From positions 1-34,820 of the forward strand of contig SVEH01000027.1 in assembly GCA_015057455.1 (NCBI GenBank): a DNA stretch of 34,820 nucleotides, written 5' to 3'. The position numbers were made by a program, and so were the translations under genes. A model generated the notes under the pieces. It made no database searches. It was given only the letters and a program-made list of their open reading frames with translations, and was not told where the DNA came from. This DNA comes from Lachnospiraceae bacterium (GTDB lineage Bacteria > Bacillota > Clostridia > Lachnospirales > Lachnospiraceae). Positions 17,105 to 25,070 of the stretch are shown piece after piece (the first letter of the stretch is position 1; each line of letters starts with the position of its first letter).

Positions 17105-17551
17105 CTACACCTCATACTCATTTTCTCTAAAGCTATAATAATCTCCATTGTCACCTATAATAATGTGGTCCATTAGTTTAATACCTAATAATTCACCTGC
17201 TTCTTTAATTCTTTGTGTCACTTTTCTATCTTCCCTTGATGGTTTAACATCTCCAGATGGATGATTATGAAAACACATAATACTATTTGCATTTGACAAT
17301 ATAGCTGATTTAAATACCTCTGGTATACATACATTACACTGAGATAATCCTCCCATAAATGCAAGCTCAATCGTAATTGGCTCTAACTTAGCATCTACAC
17401 ACACCACATAAAACTTCTCACGATCACAAGACTCAAATAAAGAAGCTGCAAATCTTGCAGCTCCCTTAGCATCAGTTATAGTCTTTTTTGTGTTATCACT
17501 GTTATATAACAATGAACCTTCACGAACCATTTCCAAATGAATTACAGACAC
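17105..17551 (-). CDS. RadC-like JAB/JAMM-domain protein
   Basis: This ~148-residue protein carries the RadC/MPN zinc motif H-N-H-P-S-G-D-x-x-P-S-x-x-D (His95, His97, Asp108). RadC-like proteins of this size are typical of ICEs and phages; despite the historical name they are not shown to be repair enzymes. The start is uncertain. The GTG at 17551 lies directly against AAGAGG, while an in-frame open stretch continues upstream to a good AAAGGAG site near 17582. Translation may therefore begin upstream at an unusual codon, or downstream at the ATG of residue 8. Confidence 0.85.
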   Translation of the reverse strand: MSVIHLEMVREGSLLYNSDNTKKTITDAKGAARFAASLFESCDREKFYVVCVDAKLEPITIELAFMGGLSQCNVCIPEVFKSAILSNANSIMCFHNHPSGDVKPSREDRKVTQRIKEAGELLGIKLMDHIIIGDNGDYYSFRENEYEV

Positions 17552-17628
17552 CCTCTTTTTATTACTATAATCTTCTATATATAAAACTCCTTTCCAATTA
17601 ACTCTCCCATAATGTTGTATTTGATATC

Positions 17629-17706
17629 TTAATCAAATGCATCTTCTAATAGTTCTTTTGCAACCATTGCTGCTATACCTATTACTAATCCTACTACACT
17701 TTTCAC
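17629..17706 (-). CDS. 25-residue hydrophobic microprotein
   Basis: A GTG at 17706 follows a strong GGAGG by 7 nt and opens a 25-codon frame ending TAA at 17629. The product begins (M)KSVVGLVIGIAAMVAKELL, a 14-residue hydrophobic or amphipathic helix followed by an acidic end (EDAFD). It could insert in the membrane. It sits between the Ig-like gene terminator and the JAB gene. The excellent ribosome-binding site and the helix-forming composition argue that it is real. The function is unknown; small toxin-like or membrane-regulator peptides look like this. Confidence 0.55.
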   Translation of the reverse strand: MKSVVGLVIGIAAMVAKELLEDAFD

Positions 17707-17728
17707 TGTTGCACCTCCTAGATTATAT

Positions 17729-17758
17729 TAAAAATGCAGTAGGAATTATCCTACTGCA
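17729..17758 (-). terminator. Rho-independent terminator after the Ig-like gene
   Basis: A perfect 10-bp stem, TGCAGTAGGA (17735-17744) with TCCTACTGCA (17749-17758), has a 4-nt loop and TTTTT on the minus strand. It ends the transcript of the Ig-like protein gene. Confidence 0.85.
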
Positions 17759-17806
17759 CTTTGTCATTAATATAATATATGACCAAATATTTTTATTTTT
17801 ACACAT

Positions 17807-19150
17807 CTAATAATAGTCATCGTAATAGTCATCATAATAATAATCATCATCCGATTCTGTTCCTCTAGTCTTTTGATAATTAACTATACACGATGCTCTT
17901 AACTTACTATAAGTTGTTTCAACTGTTATCTTTGCCGTTCCATATTTTCCAAGTAGCAAACATATTTCATCCCACTCTGTTGGAGCATACTCCAATATTG
18001 TTCCACCTTCATTATCACTTATAAATATATTAAATGGTTCATCAACATAACCATACATATCTTTTACATAAACTTGTAGTAATACATCACTATCTTCTGT
18101 TAATTCATCTTCATAAACATTAAATACATCATCTTCAAAATATATATCTTCAGCTAGTTCATCAAAAAAATAAACTGTACATGAAGTCGTTACCCCCGAA
18201 CTTGTTTTTGCAGATATAGTTGTTTCATCTAACGAACCATTAAACTTAATCGTTACTATACCTTTTTTATAACTTACTATTTCTGCAACATCCGTATTGC
18301 TACTAGTAACAGTTATATTTTCTAATGAATTTGATGGACTATATTTAAGTTTTAGTGTTGTCTTTTGTGAATCAGGTAACTGCCCAGTATATATATTATA
18401 AAAATATTCTTCAAACTCCAAATCCTTTATCTTATTAGTTACTGTAATTGTACACTTTGTTGACTTTCCGCTTAATGTTGATTTTGCTGTTATTGTTGTT
18501 TTTCCTGTTTTCTTTGCAACTATTTTACCTGTTTTATCTATTGTCGCAACCGTCTTATTAGATGATGTCCATTTTATAGAATTATACTTTCCACCATAGG
18601 TCCAAGAATATTTAACCTTCTTCTTTGCACCTACAGCAAATACTTGATTTTTAATAACAACTTTTTCTTTTAATGAATTTTGATATATCTTTAATTGCTT
18701 GTTTTTACTATCAATCTTCTTTTGTATAGATGTAGAAGTAATTTTTATCCTTTTTGCTTTACCTTCTACACATGTTATACCATTATATGTCCTATATTTA
18801 CCTGTTGGTACAATATATCCCATAGCATAAAATAACAAATTATCCATTTCTTTAGCATTAGTAACCCAATAATATGAATATGAAAAAAGATCATTCTGTT
18901 TTATTATCAATGGATTACTACATAACACTTCACCTGATATGTATTTTGTCCCTTTCTTAGCTTTATTTTCCTTTTTAACTGCATCACTTTTTTGTTTCTT
19001 TAATTTAGTAATATCTTTTTTTGTAGTGGTTATCTTCTTTTGTATACTACTTTTAGTTTCCGCTGCCTGTGAATCATAAACACCAACTGTACACATAAGG
19101 ATTATAGCTGTTATAGATATTAACCCTACTCTTATTAATCCTTTTCTCAT
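17807..19150 (-). CDS. Secreted protein with Ig-like (BIG2) domain and Asp/Tyr tail
   Basis: This protein of about 447 residues starts at 19150, 5 nt after GGAGGTGG (the frame is open to 19192, without a ribosome-binding site). MRKGLIRVGLISITAIILM... with a cut after DSQA is a clear signal peptide. A Lys-rich coiled-coil segment follows, then a BIG2 domain with the hallmark IKWTSSNKTVATIDKTGKIVAKKTGKTTITA. A weaker second Ig-like domain comes next, and the chain ends in DDYYYDDYYDDYY. There is no LPXTG signal or C-terminal membrane anchor. It is probably exported and wall-associated. It may help cell contact or surface exclusion for the element, but this is inferred from its place among mobility genes. 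Confidence 0.85.
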   Translation of the reverse strand: MRKGLIRVGLISITAIILMCTVGVYDSQAAETKSSIQKKITTTKKDITKLKKQKSDAVKKENKAKKGTKYISGEVLCSNPLIIKQNDLFSYSYYWVTNAKEMDNLLFYAMGYIVPTGKYRTYNGITCVEGKAKRIKITSTSIQKKIDSKNKQLKIYQNSLKEKVVIKNQVFAVGAKKKVKYSWTYGGKYNSIKWTSSNKTVATIDKTGKIVAKKTGKTTITAKSTLSGKSTKCTITVTNKIKDLEFEEYFYNIYTGQLPDSQKTTLKLKYSPSNSLENITVTSSNTDVAEIVSYKKGIVTIKFNGSLDETTISAKTSSGVTTSCTVYFFDELAEDIYFEDDVFNVYEDELTEDSDVLLQVYVKDMYGYVDEPFNIFISDNEGGTILEYAPTEWDEICLLLGKYGTAKITVETTYSKLRASCIVNYQKTRGTESDDDYYYDDYYDDYY

Positions 19151-19308
19151 ATAATCCACCTCCATAATAGCATCGTAAAATACGTATAACAATATCTTAT
19201 TATCAATTCTGTTTATTATACAACTCTTTAATATTCTATATGTAATATATTACCATTATATCACACCACAAACTAATAGACTAATTAATAATATTTATAT
19301 GTTTTTGT

Positions 19309-19836
19309 CTATTGTTTAAACTCTCTGTACCTCTCTATATCATTTCCATCATTTCTAAAATAAACTGTATTCTCAGTATCTGGTATCCATTCTTGTTTTG
19401 TCTTTCTTCTAAGTAATCTCATCAAGTCTGAATATGTATTGTTATTACTGTGGAAATTTCTATAGTCTCTATAAGATATAGAATTAATTACAAATATGCA
19501 TTCATAGTTTCCTGCTGCGTTAATATATAATACTGCTATTGCTTGAAAATCAACAGTTATAATATCTAGTATTTCCTCTATTACTTGTCTTACTTCATAT
19601 TCATCTTCCATATCCTCAAAATCTAAAGAAAAACAATGTGCTTTTACATAAGCAGTTTTACCACTAGCCCTCTGTACATGACTAAATCCATTATATACTT
19701 CTTCTGGTGTTATTCCTGTTACTCCTATTGACCATCTACATACCACATGATGAATATCTGTATTAATAGTCTCTATTAATTTTAATATATAATTAGTATC
19801 TTGATATCTGTTTCTATACACTCGTAGAATTCCCAT
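19309..19836 (-). CDS. Relaxase-like protein lacking the HxH motif (tentative)
   Basis: This 175-residue protein starts after a GGAGG site. Its layout (ITPEEVYNGFSHVQRASG, AHCFSLDFED, VRQVIEEILDIITVDFQAIAVLYINAAGNYECIFVINSISYRDYRNFH) recalls the N-terminal domain of MobA/VirD2 relaxases, in which a 'HIHNHIVxNSV' strand carries the metal-binding histidines. Here that strand reads NYECIFVINSI, so the HUH metal site is absent and nicking would be impaired. The upstream neighbour is a ribbon-helix-helix protein, as in relaxosome operons. I infer a relaxase-fold DNA-binding or replication accessory protein. It may instead be an unrelated family. Confidence 0.4.
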   Translation of the reverse strand: MGILRVYRNRYQDTNYILKLIETINTDIHHVVCRWSIGVTGITPEEVYNGFSHVQRASGKTAYVKAHCFSLDFEDMEDEYEVRQVIEEILDIITVDFQAIAVLYINAAGNYECIFVINSISYRDYRNFHSNNNTYSDLMRLLRRKTKQEWIPDTENTVYFRNDGNDIERYREFKQ

Positions 19837-19856
19837 ATCTTTAGTCCTCCTTCTTT

Positions 19857-20147
19857 CTATATAAGCTTAGTTATATTTGATAAATACTTCATCAAATTAT
19901 TATATACATCTGGTTCTATGTCATTTTTATGCCCCTGTATATACATTACTGTTTCTACAATACTAGTAGATAATACTGGTTGATTTACTGAATTATTCAT
20001 TGCTTCATATATACTTCTTCTGATATATTGAGCATTAGTTATACCCAGTTCCATAGCTATATTATCTATGCTTTCTTTATCTTCTAATGGTATAGCCACA
20101 CCTATATATTTAGTTTCTTTTTTATTTAAATCTTTCTTCCTTGACAT
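19857..20147 (-). CDS. Ribbon-helix-helix DNA-binding protein (MobC/plasmid-mobilisation type)
   Basis: This 96-residue protein starts at the ATG at 20147, 6 nt after GAGGTG (an ATG at 20165 has no ribosome-binding site). The segment ETKYIGVAIPLEDKESIDNIAMELGITNAQYIRRSIYEAM fits a ribbon-helix-helix fold: a beta strand, then two helices joined by a short turn. Such proteins bind oriT or promoter DNA as dimers and recruit relaxases. The gene is 20 bp upstream of the relaxase-like gene and is transcribed away from an HTH gene, so it may also autoregulate. Confidence 0.7.
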   Translation of the reverse strand: MSRKKDLNKKETKYIGVAIPLEDKESIDNIAMELGITNAQYIRRSIYEAMNNSVNQPVLSTSIVETVMYIQGHKNDIEPDVYNNLMKYLSNITKLI

Positions 20148-20165
20148 ATTTTCACCTCGTTTCAT

Positions 20166-20476
20166 ATCCTATTTATTCTTTAGCTAATAATATATTATTG
20201 GTTATTATACCTTCTCTTTTTTTCTTGTTTTTAACTATATGTTAGTATTTATTTTTATTTTTTTATAAACTACATATATATGTATGCTAATTCAATATAT
20301 TATTCTTTTACTATTTATTTCACACACTAATAAAATAAATTAACAAATATGACAATTGATAAATAAAAATGTATCTATAAAAACTCTTATAACATCTTAC
20401 TAAAACAAGAAATAGTTATCATAATCCATACGCTATAACTAAAAATTTAATCTGTATTTAAAGGAGGCTAATTTAT
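20166..20476. promoter_or_regulatory. Divergent regulatory gap between RHH and HTH genes
   Basis: This ~310 bp, very AT-rich spacer must hold promoters for both directions. The plus-strand gene has an AAAGGAGG site. Similar AACTATATGT/AACTACATAT words occur near 20236 and 20269. I see no clear palindromic operator or nick site, but this is the natural place for an oriT if the ribbon-helix-helix protein belongs to a relaxosome. Confidence 0.4.
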
Positions 20477-20662
20477 ATGTTCAATAACTATGATGACATA
20501 CTTACAATTACTGATTTGACCGAAGCATTAAAAATAGGTTCTTCACAAGCATATAAACTTGTAAAAACTGGTAGAATTAAATCTTTTAAAGATGGTAAAA
20601 ACTGGAAGATCACAAAACTTGCATTAATTGAATACGTAAAAAAAGAATCAGGCTTGGTTTAA
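20477..20662 (+). CDS. Small HTH protein, excisionase/MerR-type fold
   Basis: This 61-residue protein fits the helix-turn-helix 17 (excisionase-family) pattern: ILTITDLTEALKIGSSQAYKLVKTGRIKSFKDGKNWKITKLALIEYV. It has a recognition helix at SSQAYKLVKTG and a KNWKI wing. A strong AAAGGAGG site precedes the ATG. The stop codon lies inside a terminator palindrome. It is transcribed alone and divergently from the relaxosome-like operon, and is best read as a DNA-binding regulator of the element. Confidence 0.85.
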   Translation: MFNNYDDILTITDLTEALKIGSSQAYKLVKTGRIKSFKDGKNWKITKLALIEYVKKESGLV

Positions 20663-20680
20663 ACCAAGCCTTTTCTATAT
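20651..20680 (+). terminator. Terminator overlapping the HTH gene stop
   Basis: GGCTTGG-TTTAAA-CCAAGCC (20651-20670) is a perfect 20-bp palindrome followed by TTTTCTATATTTT. The TAA stop codon is inside the stem loop. Confidence 0.85.
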
Positions 20681-20747
20681 TTTAAACTCTTATTAAATTT
20701 TTATATTATGCATATTAATCCCCTTATTTATTACATTTAATATAATT

Positions 20748-22094
20748 CTATAACAATTTTCTTATCTCTGATTTATCCGTTTCATTTCCCAATAAAAATT
20801 CATAATACTTTAACATTCTAAACAACGGAGATGACAATTCCATATAATCCGACACTCCCATGCGTTTTACCTCTGTTATTTCACCTGGCATTACAAATCC
20901 ACATTTATTCACACCAGTTAGTAAAACATATGATAATAATTGTTGACTATCACTTCTTGCAGGTTTATCATCTTTTTTATATTTCGCATCTAAAACTAAT
21001 ATAGGTTTATGTGTGACTTTATCAGATATTATGACATCTGGTATACAGTAAGACATCAAATGTATTCCTTTCCTTGTATTAGATATATCTGACACACCTT
21101 TTTCCAAGAAAATTTTCTTTGAATACTTTTCTAAATAATAATTCTTTGTATCTATATTTTCACGAAACACAGTTCTTACATATAATTCAAACACCGTTTC
21201 CATATTAATCATATATGGTATAGTATATACACTTTTATTTATACTCAATCCATCTTCAGCCACATATGACATGTATTTTTGACCTAATATACATTTTGCT
21301 TGTTTTAATAACGGCTTATAGTATATATATAATCCTGTTGCACTTACATTATTAAAATCTCTATTTCTTATAGTAACAGATGTTACTCCTCTAAACGAAT
21401 TCATACAATAATTAAGTCTACTTATTATTTCATTCTCCATCGTAAATCTTTTTTTCAGTATACATTTACAACGAATTAATGTAGCTTTTAAAATTCTATT
21501 TTCTATGGTATCACATGTAAAATCTATATATTTACAATAAAATCTATCATTCCTTCCATTACAAGTATTCTTTCGAATATTTTTTTGTATATTAATACGC
21601 CCCTTAATTTTTGCTGTTAGATTTTCCTCATGCTTAACCATTTGTTTTTTTATACCCTTACGACACAAGAAATAACACTGATTAATAAAACTTAATGCAT
21701 ATAGCATATCTCCATTCATTTTACTATCTTGATTTAGTTTTACTACTGGTTGGTCATAAAAAATTCTAAATAAATACTTATTATCCTTAGCCAGTTCTTC
21801 TATATATGTATCATATTCATCATCTGTCATAACTTTTTCTAACATTAACCATGGATCCATATTATATTGTGAATTTACTACAATTACATGTTCTGCACCT
21901 TTCGTATGCAATGCTCGACCATAACTATCATATAAGCGACCTACCCCTACATATCCACTTGTCCATAACTTTCCATTATATAAATGTATCCCAAAATTTT
22001 CTTCTCTTGAAGTATCAATACCTTTAAAGAATGAATCTCCTATATCTAACTCTGACCAATCTTTAAATTCTCGAGGAATTATTTGTTTAGCCAT
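20748..22094 (-). CDS. mcrC: McrC-like PD-(D/E)XK nuclease subunit
   Basis: This 448-residue nuclease partner of the McrB-type GTPase has the catalytic core C-I-P-D-V-I-I (Asp353) followed by VLDAKYK (Asp369, Lys371) and SQQLLSYVLL, matching the D-(D/E)xK-Q order of McrC. The N-terminal ~120 residues (DIGDSFFKGI...GIHLYNGKLWTSGYVGVGRLYD) resemble the finger-like N-terminal part of the McrC/LlaJI R2 type. An AGGAG site lies 6 nt before the ATG, and the gene begins 13 nt after the McrB-like gene stop. All nuclease residues are present, so it is probably active. Confidence 0.9.
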   Translation of the reverse strand: MAKQIIPREFKDWSELDIGDSFFKGIDTSREENFGIHLYNGKLWTSGYVGVGRLYDSYGRALHTKGAEHVIVVNSQYNMDPWLMLEKVMTDDEYDTYIEELAKDNKYLFRIFYDQPVVKLNQDSKMNGDMLYALSFINQCYFLCRKGIKKQMVKHEENLTAKIKGRINIQKNIRKNTCNGRNDRFYCKYIDFTCDTIENRILKATLIRCKCILKKRFTMENEIISRLNYCMNSFRGVTSVTIRNRDFNNVSATGLYIYYKPLLKQAKCILGQKYMSYVAEDGLSINKSVYTIPYMINMETVFELYVRTVFRENIDTKNYYLEKYSKKIFLEKGVSDISNTRKGIHLMSYCIPDVIISDKVTHKPILVLDAKYKKDDKPARSDSQQLLSYVLLTGVNKCGFVMPGEITEVKRMGVSDYMELSSPLFRMLKYYEFLLGNETDKSEIRKLL

Positions 22095-22107
22095 TCTTAT
22101 CTCCTAT

Positions 22108-25056
22108 CTAAAATCCTAATTTAGTGCAAAGCTTTTCTAATACATTAGCAATATATTTATTATCCATTATCACACCTGCTGCATTCTTTTCTCCAAAATG
22201 CTTTACATACAACATAATGTTCTCTCCAAGCATTTTTTTCTTATCCTCACATTTAGCAGTATATATATCTTCTACTGTATGTTCTAGAGACTTTAAGTCC
22301 TCAAAACTATCTATAATACCATCTTTTACATACTCTCTTAATATTGGAATAACTTGAAAAATAAATTTCTCTATCATTCCATCTACATATCCTTCATCTA
22401 CCGTTCTTAAAAAATATGTATGTCCTATTCTTACATCATTTCTTTGATATTCCATATTAAAAAATCTATCTCCATCAAAAATATAACCTATAGCATCAAA
22501 TAATAATAACTCTATAGAATCTTCATCTTTCACCCCAGCCATATTCTGATAGCACTTTAAAACAATCTCTCTTTTAGCAGGGCTATCAATAAAAATAAAT
22601 CTCCTTCTTATCGCATAATCTATTGCATCTATTGACTTATCTGCTGTATTCATAGTTCCAATAATAAATAAATTTTTACCAAGAATAATATCCTTACTAT
22701 TTTCTCCTGTAAGTCTACTATTTACCTCATATGGCGTAGAAACAGGACTATTTCTATATTCTAAGCCATAAATCAATTCCCCAAATACTGTTGCTAAATT
22801 AGCTCTATTTATTTCATCAACAATTAAATAAAATTTAGGTGAATTATTTGGATTTTGTTTTTCTGCTAATCTTGAAAACTCTGCTATTTTTCCCAAAATT
22901 CTATTTATAGAACTATATGTAGGCACACCATTAATTGGCTTAACTTCTATCCCCCTTATAAAATCCTCATAACCATACGATGGATGAAACTGAACCAAAT
23001 CCCATCCACCCTTTTTTAATTTATCAGAACCATCTGGATTACTATAATCATAATCTGTGAGTTTATACTCATTTAACTCATTAGAAATCCATTCTTGAGT
23101 TATCTTAACATCTGTTGGTAAACCTGAATCAGAATACTTAAGTTGTTCTAATACAAATTTTTTACTTTCAAATGTCTTGGATGTTCCTGGAGGCCCTTGA
23201 AAAATCATCTGATTCACCCCTATATTCTCCATTATTTTCTGATAATTATCTAAATCAACCATAGTTGTCACTCCTTTTATCTCAATCGTTTTACTTGGTC
23301 CTGTAATATCATATATATCTTCATAATCACTAGCTGTCATTGTTGACAGGTTACTTGTTGACAAATTATCAAATTTCATCTGGTCAACATAAATATTTGT
23401 TCCTGCAACATTCCATAATGTCCTTAAGTTAATCACAGCTGTAGCTAATTTTACAAGTTTAAAGTCCGCACCCGCAATTCCTTGAGCCTCTTGATTCTTT
23501 AACTCCCAATATTGCTCCTCCAGTTCAATTATTTTAATTATATCCTCATACCCTGTAGCAACTGTTGCAAGCATAGCAATTTCGTTTTTATATCTTTTCA
23601 AATACAACTTTATTAACCTAAATAATGCACAGTAAATTGAAGCTGTATTCTCTGACGCATGAATAACTGAACTATTTACATCAAAGCCTGCATTTCTAAA
23701 TGCATTAAGCGGAATATATTCTACTATTGTACCTCTAGAATCTATAACACTATATGCCGGTGCATCTTTTTGACTTCCCCATCTGCTTGGTTTTAGTTTT
23801 CCTGTTGCTTTATCTTTTTGTCTCTTGCATGGATTTGATGAATAATATGAACGTATTCCATTTGATGATGTTGCTAAATATCCATAATTCATGTTTTGTT
23901 TTACATCAACCATATATGCCGCATATATGCCAAGCTTTGTTCTATGTTCAAATTTTACTGATGTAGTATTTAATAGTATATCTGATAATGCCTTTTCTAT
24001 GGAAAAAACTTTATTCGTTAATATTGCATCAATAATTGTCTCAATTATTGTTCTATGCTCCTTACACCCATTAGGTATAATAGAATTCAAATAATAGTTT
24101 TTTGAATCATTTAATCCAAATGTAGTGATAGAGTTTCTTGAATGAAACAATATTTTTTCCACAGTTGAGTTTTCCCCTGTAGCACAATCACCCACATTTA
24201 TTTGATTTATTACATTATCATATAAATTATGCAAATCATTTTCATTAGCTATAAGTATCCCCATTTTAACCATATTAACAATATACGGAAATACTTGATA
24301 CATAAATTTCTGTTTTATTTTTAATAGGATTTTTGTTTCTGAACCATCCTTTTCTACCATAAACATTCCGTGTCCTGGTACATATATATCACGATTTAAT
24401 AACAATTCATTTATTAAATACTTATAAATAAAATTTTTAACTGTAGAATATACATTTATCACAATTTCCTTTGTTACATTAAGACCTTTATAATAACGTT
24501 CTAGTACACCTACACTAGGTAATAACTCTTTCTCGTAATCAAATCTCCTTCTTATTGCATACTCTATGTGTTCTCCATGTATTTTTCCACAATCTGTTAT
24601 AATAAAATATACATTTTCAGGAACTATCAATTCTGTGCCATCACACAGACTCACAGCTTGATTTCTATATTCCATTGCATAAAGCAAGTTTCCTAATAAT
24701 CCGCCGGCATTTGTTCTTCCTATATCATCAAGTATTACAAAATATTTGTCTTTACTACTAAGTGCTCTATCACACAACTGCTTTATTCTTTTTTCAGCAT
24801 ATTTCATACTTAATTCTTCGTTAGCGTTAACTTCAATACCATAAACTAACTCTTCATATGTCATTGATGGATGAACCTGTATATACTCAACCCTATCACT
24901 CTTAATAAACGATTCAATTTTATTTATATCCAAATCTATATCTTTCTCATATACATCATCAATTTCAAGTCCATCATTACCAATATAATATGCCATAGCC
25001 CTAGAAATAACAGTTTTTCCTGTACCGGCTCCTCCCTTAATAAAAATATTATTCAT
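22108..25056 (-). CDS. mcrB: McrB-like GTPase with two AAA+ domains
   Basis: This 982-residue motor of a McrBC-type restriction complex has two AAA+ domains. The C-terminal one is canonical: Walker A GPPGTSKT (621-628), QFHPSYGYEDFIRG, Walker B FYLIVDEINRANL (742-754), GTMNTADKS (800-808) and AIRRRF. The N terminus carries a second, diverged copy: GGAGTGKT (8-15), QVHPSMTYEELVYG, VILDDIGRTNAG (107-118, DD in place of DE), IITDCGKIHG in place of the MNTAD loop, and AIRRRF. Between them (about 330-600) lies a region with TTFGLND and SSNGIRSYYS that may bind DNA. It starts 14 nt after the C5-methyltransferase stop. One-chain tandem AAA+ is unusual, since McrB normally has one. Confidence 0.9.
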   Translation of the reverse strand: MNNIFIKGGAGTGKTVISRAMAYYIGNDGLEIDDVYEKDIDLDINKIESFIKSDRVEYIQVHPSMTYEELVYGIEVNANEELSMKYAEKRIKQLCDRALSSKDKYFVILDDIGRTNAGGLLGNLLYAMEYRNQAVSLCDGTELIVPENVYFIITDCGKIHGEHIEYAIRRRFDYEKELLPSVGVLERYYKGLNVTKEIVINVYSTVKNFIYKYLINELLLNRDIYVPGHGMFMVEKDGSETKILLKIKQKFMYQVFPYIVNMVKMGILIANENDLHNLYDNVINQINVGDCATGENSTVEKILFHSRNSITTFGLNDSKNYYLNSIIPNGCKEHRTIIETIIDAILTNKVFSIEKALSDILLNTTSVKFEHRTKLGIYAAYMVDVKQNMNYGYLATSSNGIRSYYSSNPCKRQKDKATGKLKPSRWGSQKDAPAYSVIDSRGTIVEYIPLNAFRNAGFDVNSSVIHASENTASIYCALFRLIKLYLKRYKNEIAMLATVATGYEDIIKIIELEEQYWELKNQEAQGIAGADFKLVKLATAVINLRTLWNVAGTNIYVDQMKFDNLSTSNLSTMTASDYEDIYDITGPSKTIEIKGVTTMVDLDNYQKIMENIGVNQMIFQGPPGTSKTFESKKFVLEQLKYSDSGLPTDVKITQEWISNELNEYKLTDYDYSNPDGSDKLKKGGWDLVQFHPSYGYEDFIRGIEVKPINGVPTYSSINRILGKIAEFSRLAEKQNPNNSPKFYLIVDEINRANLATVFGELIYGLEYRNSPVSTPYEVNSRLTGENSKDIILGKNLFIIGTMNTADKSIDAIDYAIRRRFIFIDSPAKREIVLKCYQNMAGVKDEDSIELLLFDAIGYIFDGDRFFNMEYQRNDVRIGHTYFLRTVDEGYVDGMIEKFIFQVIPILREYVKDGIIDSFEDLKSLEHTVEDIYTAKCEDKKKMLGENIMLYVKHFGEKNAAGVIMDNKYIANVLEKLCTKLGF

Positions 25057-25070
25057 AAAATATCACCACA

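Noticed and set aside
20748..25056. Classical type IV McrBC (cuts methylated DNA)
   Set aside because: Two intact methyltransferase genes are coupled to the mcrBC-like genes, which would be self-destructive for a type IV enzyme. An LlaJI/BsuMI-like mode fits better, although not proven.
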